This document shows positions 16,825 through 25,412 of a stretch of DNA of 64,000 nucleotides, piece by piece. The DNA comes from an uncultured Anaerofilum sp. (GTDB taxonomy: Bacteria > Bacillota > Clostridia > Oscillospirales > Ruminococcaceae), in the NCBI GenBank assembly GCA_944385945.1, contig CALWZD010000049.1:1-64000 (forward strand). Direction: 5' to 3'. A program made the translations under genes and the position numbers. The notes under the pieces are model-generated. The model ran no database searches. It worked only from the letters and a program-made list of their open reading frames with translations, and had not been told where the DNA came from. How positions within the stretch are numbered: position 1 is the stretch's first letter; every line of letters begins with the position of its first letter.

Positions 16825-17919
16825 ATGCTTATCTCGCAGCAAGACATCGAGGGGCAGCTTGCCCCTCTTTTAGTGGACTGGTACCGTCAAAACGCAAGGG
16901 TGCTGCCGTTTCGCACCCATTCGACCCCTTATCGGGTGTGGGTGAGCGAGATCATGCTTCAGCAAACACGGGTCGCCGCTGCACTGGAACATTATAACCG
17001 CTTTATGCAGCAGTTGCCTACCGTGCAGCATCTGGCAGAATGCCCCGAAGAAAAGCTGATGAAATTGTGGGAGGGGCTGGGTTATTACAGCCGTGCCCGC
17101 AACCTGCAAAAGGCAGCACAGGTCATTGTGCAGCAGCACGGCGGAGAACTTCCTGCCGACTACAAACAGCTGCTGGAACTGCCCGGCATTGGGGAATATA
17201 CCGCCGGTGCCATCGCCTCCATCAGCTTTGGACTGCCGGTCGCAGCGGTGGACGGCAACGTACTTCGAGTGTTTGCCCGTTTGTACAACGACGACAGCGA
17301 CATTCTTCGCCCCGAAACCAAAAAAGAATTTACCAAACGGGTGCTGCGCTGTATGCCGTCTGATGCTGCCGGCGACTTCAACCAAGCCATTATGGAACTG
17401 GGGGCGGTCGTCTGCGCACCCAACGGCGCACCGCAATGCCTTGCCTGTCCCGTGGCAAGCATCTGTCGTGGATTTGCTGCGGGTACTGCATCACAACTGC
17501 CGGTAAAAACACCGCCCAAAGCCCGCAAAATACAGCCCATCACGGTACTACTGGTACAAGACGAGCAAGGACGGTATCTCATTCAAAAGCGGCCCGAAAA
17601 AGGTCTGCTCGCAGGGCTATGGCAGCCACCGCTGTTGGAAGAACACGTTTCGCCCGAACGAGCTGTCGATTGGCTGGCACGACAAGGATTGTGTGCGGTG
17701 TATCAGAAAACAGGCAAAACGGCAAAGCACATCTTCAGCCACATCGAATGGCAGATGAAAGCACTGTGCCTGACCGCATCCGGAAATCTTCAAGCCGACC
17801 AGTTATTGTGGGCGACTCCCGAACAACTGCGAACAGAATACACACTGCCCAACGCATTCAAAGCCTATAAAACGACCATGACCGGCGAAAAGGTAAGCAA
17901 AAAACCAAAAAACGCCTGA
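16825..17919 (+). CDS. mutY: A/G-specific adenine DNA glycosylase MutY
   Basis: A 364-residue base-excision repair enzyme that removes adenine mispaired with 8-oxoguanine. Landmarks in order are WVSEIMLQQTRV with the catalytic Glu, LPGIGEYTAGAIASIS (helix-hairpin-helix), AAVDGNVLRVFAR with the catalytic Asp, and four cysteines in CAPNGAPQCLACPVASIC for the 4Fe-4S cluster. A C-terminal Nudix-like domain (from about residue 230) recognises 8-oxoG. The start at 16825 follows AGGAGGGG. The MutT-like gene at 12655 would act in the same oxidised-guanine defence. Confidence 0.96.
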   Translation: MLISQQDIEGQLAPLLVDWYRQNARVLPFRTHSTPYRVWVSEIMLQQTRVAAALEHYNRFMQQLPTVQHLAECPEEKLMKLWEGLGYYSRARNLQKAAQVIVQQHGGELPADYKQLLELPGIGEYTAGAIASISFGLPVAAVDGNVLRVFARLYNDDSDILRPETKKEFTKRVLRCMPSDAAGDFNQAIMELGAVVCAPNGAPQCLACPVASICRGFAAGTASQLPVKTPPKARKIQPITVLLVQDEQGRYLIQKRPEKGLLAGLWQPPLLEEHVSPERAVDWLARQGLCAVYQKTGKTAKHIFSHIEWQMKALCLTASGNLQADQLLWATPEQLRTEYTLPNAFKAYKTTMTGEKVSKKPKNA

Positions 17920-18041
17920 TATTGAAAGAAAAATTGTAAATTTTATTCATAGGTTTTAGAAATTCTGTTGTATTCGACAGCAGTTCGGGATATAATAAAG
18001 AAAATCATTCCGTGCCGATGCACTGAAACGGAGAGAACTGC

Positions 18042-18440
18042 ATGAGCAAGATCACGATGCATCGCCTGTGGCGAACTGCCGTTTCGCTTGCAGGTGCCGC
18101 AATGGCAGTGCTGTCTGCCGTAAAAAAGCAAACAAGAAAAATGCGAGCAAAAAAGAAGGCATCTTTTTTGCAAGGAAAGGAAGTTATCGTTATGAAAAAA
18201 TCGACATTTGCTGCAATTTTGGTTTTCCTGTCTGCCGCAGTGGGTGCGCTGGTTGCCGCTTATATGTATATCCAGCGTCGTGAAAAGGAACTGGACGAGT
18301 ACGAGCAGCTGTTGTTCAGCGAGGAATTCAACCAGAGCGTTCCCTCCGACGTGCAAGAGGAGGACGAAGAAGTTCCTGCTCCTGTTGTGGAGATGGAACT
18401 GGACGAGGAAGAACCCGACGTCACCAACCTGAGCGAATAA
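18042..18440 (+). CDS. Small single-pass membrane protein of unknown function
   Basis: As annotated, 132 residues: a basic N-terminal stretch with a hydrophobic segment (about 14-27), a Lys-rich linker, a second hydrophobic segment (about 55-73), then an acidic tail (EEDEEVPAPVVEMELDEEEPD). Two starts are plausible. ATG 18042 has GGAGAG six bases before it. ATG 18192, preceded by AAGGAAAGGAAG, would give an 82-residue protein with one membrane segment and the acidic tail. The tail reads as extracellular or cytosolic depending on orientation. No family recognised. A strong terminator follows. Confidence 0.6.
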   Translation: MSKITMHRLWRTAVSLAGAAMAVLSAVKKQTRKMRAKKKASFLQGKEVIVMKKSTFAAILVFLSAAVGALVAAYMYIQRREKELDEYEQLLFSEEFNQSVPSDVQEEDEEVPAPVVEMELDEEEPDVTNLSE

Positions 18441-18453
18441 CCGAAACAAAACG

Positions 18454-18490
18454 ACAGCCCCCGCAAGCAAAGCTTGCGGGGGCTGTTTTG
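18454..18490. terminator. Bidirectional terminator
   Basis: A 15-bp perfect stem (18454-18468 with 18472-18486) followed by TTTTG, between convergent genes ending at 18440 (+) and 18494 (-). Confidence 0.9.
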
Positions 18491-18493
18491 CTG

Positions 18494-20299
18494 TTATAAC
18501 ACAGGAACGGGAGAAAACCACTGGCTTACACGCCGACTTTTTCCAAACAGGTTGTTATACTGAAATGCCTGATATTCCTCGATCAAGGCGGTGAAGTCGT
18601 TGGTTTCCAAATGGCTGTATGCGTTGCCTTGGGTGTCGGTGTAGCCTACGAAAGTCACAGCAGGCAAGGTCTTTTGCAGGTTCCACAAATATTGGTCATA
18701 GCTGCTTTGTTCGATGCCGGCATAGCGCAGAAGATACTGCCCCAAAAAGTTCAGGCTGGAATCGTTCAACTGGCTGTCGGGCAAGGGGTAGTTTGCCCAA
18801 ATCACAAACGGGGTGCGGTACTTGTCCATGTACTGTTCCATGGTCATGCCGTCTTGTGTCACACCGTACGCCAAATCCAAAAATTCCTGCTCGACCGTCG
18901 GCTGATGGTCGCCGAACATCAAAATGATGGTCGGCTCCTCCTGCTGTTCAAAATATTCTACCAGACGGCGGAAAGCATCGTCGGTCTTGGCAGCAAGGGT
19001 CAGATATTGTTCTGCTTTTGGATAGGCTCCCTCGGCTCCTGTCACGGTCACTTGTGCAGGATAGTCAGGCTCGGTGTAGCCACCGTGATTTTGAATGGTG
19101 ACATTGAACACGAACAGTTTTTCGTTCGGCTCTTTGTTTTCGTATTCCCAGATGATCTGCTCAAAAGAGGTTTCGTCGCTGATATAATCACGCTCGTAGC
19201 TGATCGGAACATCGAGGTCGGTTTCGCATTTAAAGGTGTCGAAGCCTAAAAGCGGGTATGCCAAGTTGCGTTGCCACGAGGTAAGTTCGCCCGGGTGAAT
19301 GGCTACGGTGCGATAGCCGTTTGCTTTCATGGTAGACGCCAGCGAGGAGGAGGGCGAAATGACATACTGCTGATACGGGATACTGCCCGACGGCAAAAAC
19401 GCCATCGAATTTCCGGTCAAAAATTCAAATTCGCTGGCACTGGTTCCTGCACCGAATACCGAGGTGTAGCAATGCCCCCAGATGCTGTTTGGCAGAGAAG
19501 AAATATACTCGTTGATGGGCTCGCTCAAGGTAAGGTTGCCGAATTCCTCAAAATCTGCCCACGATTCGTTCATAATGGCGATGACGTTCGGCACCTGTTC
19601 GGTGATGGCAAGAGGGTCGGCAGGTAAAGCGTCAACAGTGTTTTGCAGCTGGTCGAGGGTAGGGCTTTCCGGTTGTTCGATCTCCAAAAAGTCGAGGTTG
19701 CGCAAAAATACCGCAGCTGCACCACCTTTTTTGTAAGACCCCATCTGGCTCCATACATCGGGCTTGAATGTTTTATCGGAAAGCAGAGAAGTGAATGCAA
19801 CCATAGACGCAAATATGGCAGCAATCGCCAAAGCAATCAGTCGTCCACCCAGACCGAAAAAGGTGGGGCGGAATTTGACCAGAGCGAAAATGCCACACCC
19901 GACCAAAATCAGCCCAACAATCATGCGAAGGTTGGGGGTAAGGTCGTAACTGCCTGCGACCGCAGCAGCCGTGCCGAGTGCCATAAAGTCCCACGGCAGG
20001 ATAGGAGTGCCACGAAAAGCAAAGACAAAGCTATTGGCAGCTGCCCATATGCCAAAAACGAGGTGACACACAAGGCTGGCGGCCGAAAGGCTACCAATGA
20101 CCGCAACCAGCAGAGCATATACTGCACCGATGCATACTGCATTGCCGACCATTGCCCGCAGTGAAAAATCGGACAGCTGCGCCCCCAGTACAAATTGCAT
20201 CAGCAGGTAGGCAGTAAAGGGGGTAAGCAGTGCAAGCGCAGCTGATTTTGCGCTAAAACGAGAAAAAACGGCAGAAAGCCGTTTGTGAACAGAAAGCAT
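18494..20299 (-). CDS. LTA synthase-like sulfatase family membrane protein
   Basis: A 601-residue protein. About five N-terminal membrane segments (to about residue 185) are followed by an extracellular sulfatase-type domain. The domain shows VIAIMNESWADFEEFG (metal-site Glu), the nucleophile region FGAGTSASEFEFLTGNS (Thr), an IQNHGGYTEPDYP block and LMFGDHQPTVE. This is the arrangement of LtaS and related phosphoglycerol transferases, which polymerise or attach glycerophosphate groups on lipid anchors outside the cell. Whether it makes lipoteichoic acid or modifies another glycan cannot be told. The start at 20299 follows AAAGGAG; a TTG three codons earlier is too close to it. Confidence 0.88.
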   Translation of the reverse strand: MLSVHKRLSAVFSRFSAKSAALALLTPFTAYLLMQFVLGAQLSDFSLRAMVGNAVCIGAVYALLVAVIGSLSAASLVCHLVFGIWAAANSFVFAFRGTPILPWDFMALGTAAAVAGSYDLTPNLRMIVGLILVGCGIFALVKFRPTFFGLGGRLIALAIAAIFASMVAFTSLLSDKTFKPDVWSQMGSYKKGGAAAVFLRNLDFLEIEQPESPTLDQLQNTVDALPADPLAITEQVPNVIAIMNESWADFEEFGNLTLSEPINEYISSLPNSIWGHCYTSVFGAGTSASEFEFLTGNSMAFLPSGSIPYQQYVISPSSSLASTMKANGYRTVAIHPGELTSWQRNLAYPLLGFDTFKCETDLDVPISYERDYISDETSFEQIIWEYENKEPNEKLFVFNVTIQNHGGYTEPDYPAQVTVTGAEGAYPKAEQYLTLAAKTDDAFRRLVEYFEQQEEPTIILMFGDHQPTVEQEFLDLAYGVTQDGMTMEQYMDKYRTPFVIWANYPLPDSQLNDSSLNFLGQYLLRYAGIEQSSYDQYLWNLQKTLPAVTFVGYTDTQGNAYSHLETNDFTALIEEYQAFQYNNLFGKSRRVSQWFSPVPVL

Positions 20300-20362
20300 A
20301 GATTTCAAACTCCTTTCGAAAAAAATCGAAGTCGGCCTGTCGGTTTCGACAAACTAGGTATC

Positions 20363-20392
20363 ATTATACCGTATAAAATGCCAAAAAGTCAA
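20363..20392 (-). promoter_or_regulatory. Promoter of the LtaS-like gene
   Basis: On the minus strand TTGACT (20392-20387), 18 bp, TATAAT (20368-20363). Confidence 0.65.
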
Positions 20393-20421
20393 AAAACAAA
20401 ACAGAAACAAACACGCAGATG

Positions 20422-20450
20422 TTGACAAATAGGTTTGTTGGTGTTATAGT
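20422..20450 (+). promoter_or_regulatory. Promoter of the GntR-ABC operon
   Basis: TTGACA (20422-20427), 17 bp, TATAGT (20445-20450). The imperfect repeat GTTATAgTTAGTTATAC (20443-20459) over and after the -10 could be the binding site of the GntR regulator encoded next. Confidence 0.7.
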
Positions 20451-20497
20451 TAGTTATACAAGTAATGAACCACTGAACCGAAAGGAGGGGGAGCCGT

Positions 20498-20878
20498 TTG
20501 AATGCAAGACTCAACGAGCAGACCTCGATCTATCTGCAAATCGCACAAATGTTGGAAAACGACATCCTGCGTGGCATTTATTTGGAGGAAGAACAGGTGC
20601 CAAGCACCAACGAGATGGCAAAGATGTTCAGCATCAATCCGGCAACCGCAGCAAAAGGTATCAATCTATTGGTAGACGAAGAAATTCTGTACAAAAAGCG
20701 AGGAATCGGTATGTTTGTTTCACAGGGAGCAGTGGAGAAGATCCGTAAAAAGCGCAAAGCGGCATTTTATAACAACTACATCAAAGCACTGGTGACCGAA
20801 GCAAAAAGTCTTTCGATCGAACAAGAGGAATTGCTGGAAATGATTCGCAAAGCACAAAGCGAACAACAGCCCAAATAA
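20498..20878 (+). CDS. GntR family transcriptional regulator, YtrA type
   Basis: A 126-residue DNA-binding protein. An N-terminal winged helix (SIYLQIAQMLENDILRGIYLEEEQVPS, then TNEMAKMFSINPATAAKGINLLVDEEILYKKRG) is followed by a short helical tail, as in the YtrA subfamily. These regulators usually repress the ABC transporter operon they head and respond to cell-envelope antibiotics in Bacillus. The start is TTG after AAAGGAGGGGG. It is the first gene of a five-gene run ending with a CPBP protease. The gene is 17 bases upstream of the ATPase gene. Confidence 0.92.
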   Translation: MNARLNEQTSIYLQIAQMLENDILRGIYLEEEQVPSTNEMAKMFSINPATAAKGINLLVDEEILYKKRGIGMFVSQGAVEKIRKKRKAAFYNNYIKALVTEAKSLSIEQEELLEMIRKAQSEQQPK

Positions 20879-20895
20879 AAAAGGGGGAAACGATC

Positions 20896-21780
20896 ATGGC
20901 AAAAACACTCAAGGCAAGCGGTTTGGTAAAGGTATACGGCAAAAAAGAGGTGCTGCACAGCGTCGACGTCGAATTTGAAAGCGGCTGCATCTACGGTCTG
21001 ATCGGGCGCAACGGTGCAGGCAAGACCACATTGCTCAGCTGCATCACGGCGCAAACATGGGCGAATGCAGGCGAGATCACCTACGGTGGCGAGCCGGTAT
21101 GGGAAAACGAGAAAGCTTTGGGCGAGATCTGCTTTGCCCGGGAAATCAGCCAGATCTTGTTCATGGGGCAGAATACATACAAGGTGCGTGACTATCTTCG
21201 GGCAGCCAAATTGCTCTATCCCCACTGGGACGAGCAGTATGCACAGCAGTTGGTCGACCGCTTCGGTTTGGAGCGTAAAAAGCGTGTTTCCGCTCTCTCC
21301 AAAGGAATGTTGAGTATGCTCACCATCGTGCTGGCTTTGGCAAGCAATGCACCCGTCACCATCTTGGACGAGCCGGTGGCAGGGCTGGATGTAGTAGCCC
21401 GTGAGGACTTCTACAAACTGCTTTTGGATAATTACGCCAAAACCCAGCGCACCTTTATCGTGTCTACCCACATTCTGGACGAAGCAGCCAGTGTGTTCGA
21501 AAAGGTCATCATTCTGGACGATGGAAACGTCATCGAGCAAGGAAACACCGACGAACTGGTATCCCAGTTCCGCTATGTAAGCGGCAAAGAAGAACAGGTG
21601 GACGAGGCAGTGGCAGGCATGAAAGTGCTGCTGGAAGAAAAGGCAGGACGCAGCAAAGCGGTGGTCGTCCGCAGCAGCGAGCAAAATTTGCAGCAGTTAG
21701 AGCAAAACCCTGATGTAGACATCAGCCCGCTGAACCTTCAAAAAGTGTTTGTTGCTCTGACCGGTCAAAAGGAGGGATAA
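20896..21780 (+). CDS. ABC transporter ATP-binding protein
   Basis: A 294-residue ATPase. Walker A is GRNGAGKTT (about residues 36-44), the signature region is LSKGMLSMLTIVLALASN (a degenerate LSGGQ), Walker B is VTILDEPVAGLD, and the switch His is in IVSTHILDEA. The C-terminal 70 residues form a variable helper region. The signature SKGM form is usual in YtrB/EcsA-like exporters of this size. Two permease genes follow directly, so it should power a heterodimeric exporter at the membrane. Confidence 0.93.
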   Translation: MAKTLKASGLVKVYGKKEVLHSVDVEFESGCIYGLIGRNGAGKTTLLSCITAQTWANAGEITYGGEPVWENEKALGEICFAREISQILFMGQNTYKVRDYLRAAKLLYPHWDEQYAQQLVDRFGLERKKRVSALSKGMLSMLTIVLALASNAPVTILDEPVAGLDVVAREDFYKLLLDNYAKTQRTFIVSTHILDEAASVFEKVIILDDGNVIEQGNTDELVSQFRYVSGKEEQVDEAVAGMKVLLEEKAGRSKAVVVRSSEQNLQQLEQNPDVDISPLNLQKVFVALTGQKEG

Positions 21781-21782
21781 GC

Positions 21783-22367
21783 ATGAAGCTGTACCCAAAA
21801 TTTATCGCATGGTGGCTTGCAAAACACAGTGTTATCGCCGGTGCGTTGCTCGTGTTCTACCTTATCATCGGTGCGCTTACCGAGTACAGAGTGTTTGATT
21901 TGGGTTTTATTGCCATGATATTCAACCTCATCATGGTGTTGTTGCCTTCTACATGGGCTATGACGGGTAGGGTATTTCCTCTTTCGATGGGAGTTACCCG
22001 TAAACAGTTTTTCCTGATGGGGCAGCTGTTGAAGCTTTTCTGCCTGATCATCGTAACAGTCGTTTTGTTACAGTTTGCACCCTATCCGCCCATAGCGACC
22101 ATTTGCTCGATGTTTGCAGCGACTTGCAGCGGCGAGCTGCTCGGTGCGCTCAGCACCCGTTTTGGCAAAAAAGGAATGATTATCTTTACCATTTTGTGCG
22201 GATGCGCTGGCGGTGTGGGAGGATTTATGTTCTCGCAAGGAGTGGAGATGACCGTTACGTTGATGTCGTTGATGACACTGCCCGCATTGCCGGTAATAAG
22301 TGTACTGGTCGGATGCTGCGAAACCGCAGCGAGCTGGCTCATCTACCGCAAAATGGAAGTACAGTAA
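21783..22367 (+). CDS. ABC transporter permease subunit 1 (predicted)
   Basis: A 194-residue integral membrane protein with about five hydrophobic segments. The sequence MGVTRKQFFLMGQLLK between segments is the motif seen in ABC-2-like permeases (a cytoplasmic coupling loop). It starts two bases after the ATPase gene, whose end supplies AAAGGAGGG. No family name beyond ABC-2-like can be given. It probably pairs with the permease encoded next. Confidence 0.75.
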   Translation: MKLYPKFIAWWLAKHSVIAGALLVFYLIIGALTEYRVFDLGFIAMIFNLIMVLLPSTWAMTGRVFPLSMGVTRKQFFLMGQLLKLFCLIIVTVVLLQFAPYPPIATICSMFAATCSGELLGALSTRFGKKGMIIFTILCGCAGGVGGFMFSQGVEMTVTLMSLMTLPALPVISVLVGCCETAASWLIYRKMEVQ

Positions 22368-22385
22368 GCGAAAGGGGTGGAAGAA

Positions 22386-23102
22386 ATGAAACGGATTTTA
22401 GCGGTCATTCGCAGCGGAAGGCAGAGCTATATTGAAATGGCAGCAGTGATGCTGGGGTTGATGGTGCTTCTGACGGCAATGGAGGTCTGCGCCATCCTGT
22501 TCTTTAACGAGCAGGAATTCGCACCTTTTTCGGTGATCGGTACCAGTTCGATTGGGGTAATGATTATGATGCTGGTAAGCGGTCTGGAATTTTCCCTTAT
22601 CTACAATCGTGCGCTGCGTTACGGCGTTACCCGCAAAAAGGCTTTGCTGGGTGCAGTGGGTAGCAATCTGGTGTTTGGGCTGATTTTTTGGGCAGTGATA
22701 CTGCTTTCCCTGTGCATCGAGGCATTGATTTGCTACGTTGTGTTCTTCAGCGAACTGCGGGTGCAGCAGATAGCCGAATTTTTTGCATCGGGATTTTTGC
22801 CCATGCTGCCTGCCCTCGTAGGCGGAACGCTGGCGGTGAATATGATATGGGGAACCATTGCCGGTGTGTTGCTGATGAAATACGGCAAAGCGATCTTCTG
22901 GGGTTGGTATGTGATTTTCTTCGGCGGAATGTTTTTGATGATGATTTTGGAAGAAAATCCGTTTTTGAATCGTCTAATGAGTAAGATACCTCCCCTTTCA
23001 CCCATCCACTGGATGATTTTGGGTGCGGTGGTCGTTGTGGCATTGCTGGTGTACGCAGTGCGTACGGCGTTTCGGCTGGAGGTGCGGGAAACATTCGGCT
23101 AA
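22386..23102 (+). CDS. ABC transporter permease subunit 2 (predicted)
   Basis: A 238-residue integral membrane protein with about six hydrophobic segments. The loop YNRALRYGVTRKKALLGAVGS has the same GVTRK(K/Q) coupling motif as the preceding permease, so the two are probably paralogues forming a heterodimer. The ATG at 22386 follows AAAGGGG at eight bases; a GTG at 22377 lies inside that ribosome binding site and is unlikely. Confidence 0.75.
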   Translation: MKRILAVIRSGRQSYIEMAAVMLGLMVLLTAMEVCAILFFNEQEFAPFSVIGTSSIGVMIMMLVSGLEFSLIYNRALRYGVTRKKALLGAVGSNLVFGLIFWAVILLSLCIEALICYVVFFSELRVQQIAEFFASGFLPMLPALVGGTLAVNMIWGTIAGVLLMKYGKAIFWGWYVIFFGGMFLMMILEENPFLNRLMSKIPPLSPIHWMILGAVVVVALLVYAVRTAFRLEVRETFG

Positions 23103-23126
23103 CCCCGAAGAAACGAGGTAGACAAG

Positions 23127-24059
23127 ATGGAGCATTTGATTTCGTACAAACAGGCGGTCACCCGCATCGGGTGGGGAATGACGGCATTTTTTCTGGTGTC
23201 GCAGGTGGTACAGGGAATATTTGTGGCGATTCTTGGCATGGTTGCGCCCGAGCTGATCAAGTCTATGACGGTGCAGCTGCTTTTAAGCGACTTTAGTATT
23301 TATTGTATCGGTTTTCCCATTTTGGTTTTGATCTGCAAAAATCTCGAAACCCAAAAGCAACCGCCTGTACCACGCAGAAAAATGACGTGGCGATTGTTTT
23401 ATAAGTCGCTGTGCATTGCGTTTGCGGTCACCTATCTGGCAAGCTTCGTGTATACGATGGTGATGGAGTTTTTGTCTTCGCTTACCGGATTTTCGCTTAC
23501 CCAAAATGCCATCGAAGACATCGTGTCGAATATCTCCATCCCCGAGCAGATTTTGCTGTTCTGCATCATTCCGCCCATTTTGGAGGAACTGGTGTTCCGC
23601 AAATATCTGTACAGCAAGGTCGGCGGATATGGACATAACGCTTACATTTTGGTATCGGGCTTGTGCTTTGGATTGTTCCACGGTAACCTGAACCAGTTCT
23701 TGTACGCTTTTGCGTTGGGTGCGCTGTTTGCATGGATGCATCTTACCACCGGAAAGGTCGTTTATGGCATGGCAATGCACGCTGTGGTCAACTTGGTCGG
23801 CAGTGTGCTTGCACCGCTGGTGATGGAAAACGATATTGCAGCAGGCATTCTGGGGCTTTTGATTCTGGTCGTGATCGGATACGGGTTGTGGACTTTCCGC
23901 TTGGCAAAACGGGCAGGCGATTTTGCACCGCCGTCAGGGCAGCCACAGCCATATCCTCTGGTGCGCACTACGGTGCTGAACGGTGGCATGATCGCATATA
24001 TCCTGCTGTTTGTGTTGATCAGTATTCTAAGCATTGTAAGCTATGCAATGATGGGCTGA
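23127..24059 (+). CDS. CPBP family intramembrane glutamic protease
   Basis: A 310-residue polytopic membrane protein of the CAAX-protease/bacteriocin-processing (CPBP, Abi) family. The three motifs are EELVFRKYL (the catalytic EExxxR, near residue 155), FGLFHGN (FxxxH) and a late AMHAVVN. Relatives include Rce1-like proteases and bacteriocin self-immunity proteins. It is the last gene of the GntR-ABC run, 24 bases after the second permease. That context suggests a role in peptide or envelope-stress defence, which is inference. Confidence 0.88.
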   Translation: MEHLISYKQAVTRIGWGMTAFFLVSQVVQGIFVAILGMVAPELIKSMTVQLLLSDFSIYCIGFPILVLICKNLETQKQPPVPRRKMTWRLFYKSLCIAFAVTYLASFVYTMVMEFLSSLTGFSLTQNAIEDIVSNISIPEQILLFCIIPPILEELVFRKYLYSKVGGYGHNAYILVSGLCFGLFHGNLNQFLYAFALGALFAWMHLTTGKVVYGMAMHAVVNLVGSVLAPLVMENDIAAGILGLLILVVIGYGLWTFRLAKRAGDFAPPSGQPQPYPLVRTTVLNGGMIAYILLFVLISILSIVSYAMMG

Positions 24060-24082
24060 TTAAGAAAATTGTAAAAAATCGA

Positions 24083-24123
24083 AAAAAGGCTCCGCTTTGC
24101 ATCTGCAAAGCGGAGCCTTTTTG
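24083..24123. terminator. Bidirectional terminator
   Basis: AAGGCTCCGCTTTGC-atct-GCAAAGCGGAGCCTT flanked by A- and T-runs, between the CPBP gene and the convergent SARP-like gene. Confidence 0.9.
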
Positions 24124-24125
24124 AC

Positions 24126-25334
24126 TTAGAAAATGGGGTCGGGTTGAGTGAATGCGATCTCGACATCGTAATTTTTTAATTCGGGATCATTCACGATCGC
24201 TTGTTCCAATCGTTTTTGCAAAACATAGCGGTTTTCAAAATCTGCCATCGACAAAAGTCCAACATATTGAAAACGGCTGAATTGACAAAAAATATCGTCC
24301 TTACGCAGAGTGCAGCGCATAATGTTGCGCAATGCAACCATCGCAGAGAGCAGTTCTTGTCGGGCAAAGGAAAGATTTCGCTTTGGGCTGACCGAAACCA
24401 GCAAAATTACCAAAATCGTTCCGTTACGGGCGCAGTTGCGGGCTAAGATATGGTGCATATGCCGCAAAGAGTCGTAATCGCAAAAATAGGCACCCTGCAT
24501 GGGCTGCTCCTCCCGTGCGGTTTCCGCAAAATCCATGCGGATACGCATCAGGTCTTCCTGTTGACCGAGATTGCTGTCGGTCGCCCATTGGTATACCTGA
24601 CGCACCAAACGTGGCACAGGTTTGGAATGTTGGTTATAGCACAGTTCCAATACGATGGGATAATAATTGATGACCGCCGTACGCATTTCCAGTTGCTGCA
24701 TGGCAGAAAATAAACAGGGATAAAGCTCATCGTAATGAGGCGAGAGCAATGCAGCCTGACTGCACATCGAAAACGCTTCCCTTGCAGACTCAGTATCATG
24801 TTCCCGCAAAAGGATATTTGCAACACGGCAAACGATCGAAAGATACTCGCCCATTATTCTGGAGTTATAGGGCAAGATCCACGGGCGTGAGGCCAAGCTG
24901 GGCAAGAATTCGCCTTTGCAGATGCGCAGTGCCTGCCGCCCCAATTCCAACTGCGACGAAACAGAAACACCGTTTTGCTGTAACTGGTCATACAACTGCG
25001 AAAAACGCACGAAGTCTGCCTGTATGGGAATGTCGGGATTCAGCTGGTACTGCTGTCCGGTGGTAAGGATGAAAGAAACATCCGGCACCAGTTCCTGTAA
25101 GATGCGCCTTAATGAATAAACGGCGTTTTTTAAAGCGCCCGATGGGTTTACCGCCTCGCCCTCCCATAGTGCCTGCATCAGCTGCTCGTTAGAAAGCGGA
25201 TGCTGGCTGCTGATGAGCAGTAAAGCGAATAGCTCCATATTTTTGTTTACCCGTACAGAAGAATCGACCAAAACCACGTTGCCCCAACGTACAGAAAATT
25301 CGCCGAGTAGATTTACTTGTAGATAGGGTTGCAT
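24126..25334 (-). CDS. SARP-like transcriptional activator with a degenerate GGDEF-like C-terminus
   Basis: A 402-residue protein. Residues 1-100 form an OmpR/SARP-type winged helix (QVNLLGEFSVRWGNVVL, then GALKNAVYSLRRIL). Residues 105-255 form a helical BTAD-like domain (QADFVRFSQLYDQL onward). The last 130 residues resemble a GGDEF domain in helix pattern, with ALRNIMRCTLRKDDIFCQFSRFQYVGLL where an active enzyme has R-x-GGDEF. Such BTAD regulators occur in Clostridia as well as actinomycetes. The C-terminal match is by pattern only and would be inactive as a diguanylate cyclase. It lies 79 bases from the DUF624 gene on the same strand, which is upstream. Confidence 0.75.
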   Translation of the reverse strand: MQPYLQVNLLGEFSVRWGNVVLVDSSVRVNKNMELFALLLISSQHPLSNEQLMQALWEGEAVNPSGALKNAVYSLRRILQELVPDVSFILTTGQQYQLNPDIPIQADFVRFSQLYDQLQQNGVSVSSQLELGRQALRICKGEFLPSLASRPWILPYNSRIMGEYLSIVCRVANILLREHDTESAREAFSMCSQAALLSPHYDELYPCLFSAMQQLEMRTAVINYYPIVLELCYNQHSKPVPRLVRQVYQWATDSNLGQQEDLMRIRMDFAETAREEQPMQGAYFCDYDSLRHMHHILARNCARNGTILVILLVSVSPKRNLSFARQELLSAMVALRNIMRCTLRKDDIFCQFSRFQYVGLLSMADFENRYVLQKRLEQAIVNDPELKNYDVEIAFTQPDPIF

Positions 25335-25412
25335 TTTTACCCACGTCCTTTCAAAAACAAGAAAACGTTACTTCAATGGGCAAAGAATGCCGGCTGAAAG
25401 AAAACGTCCGAA

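Noticed and set aside
15376..16842. A 488-codon minus-strand frame opposite asnS
   Set aside because: Shadow of asnS, and it also runs across the asnS start region.
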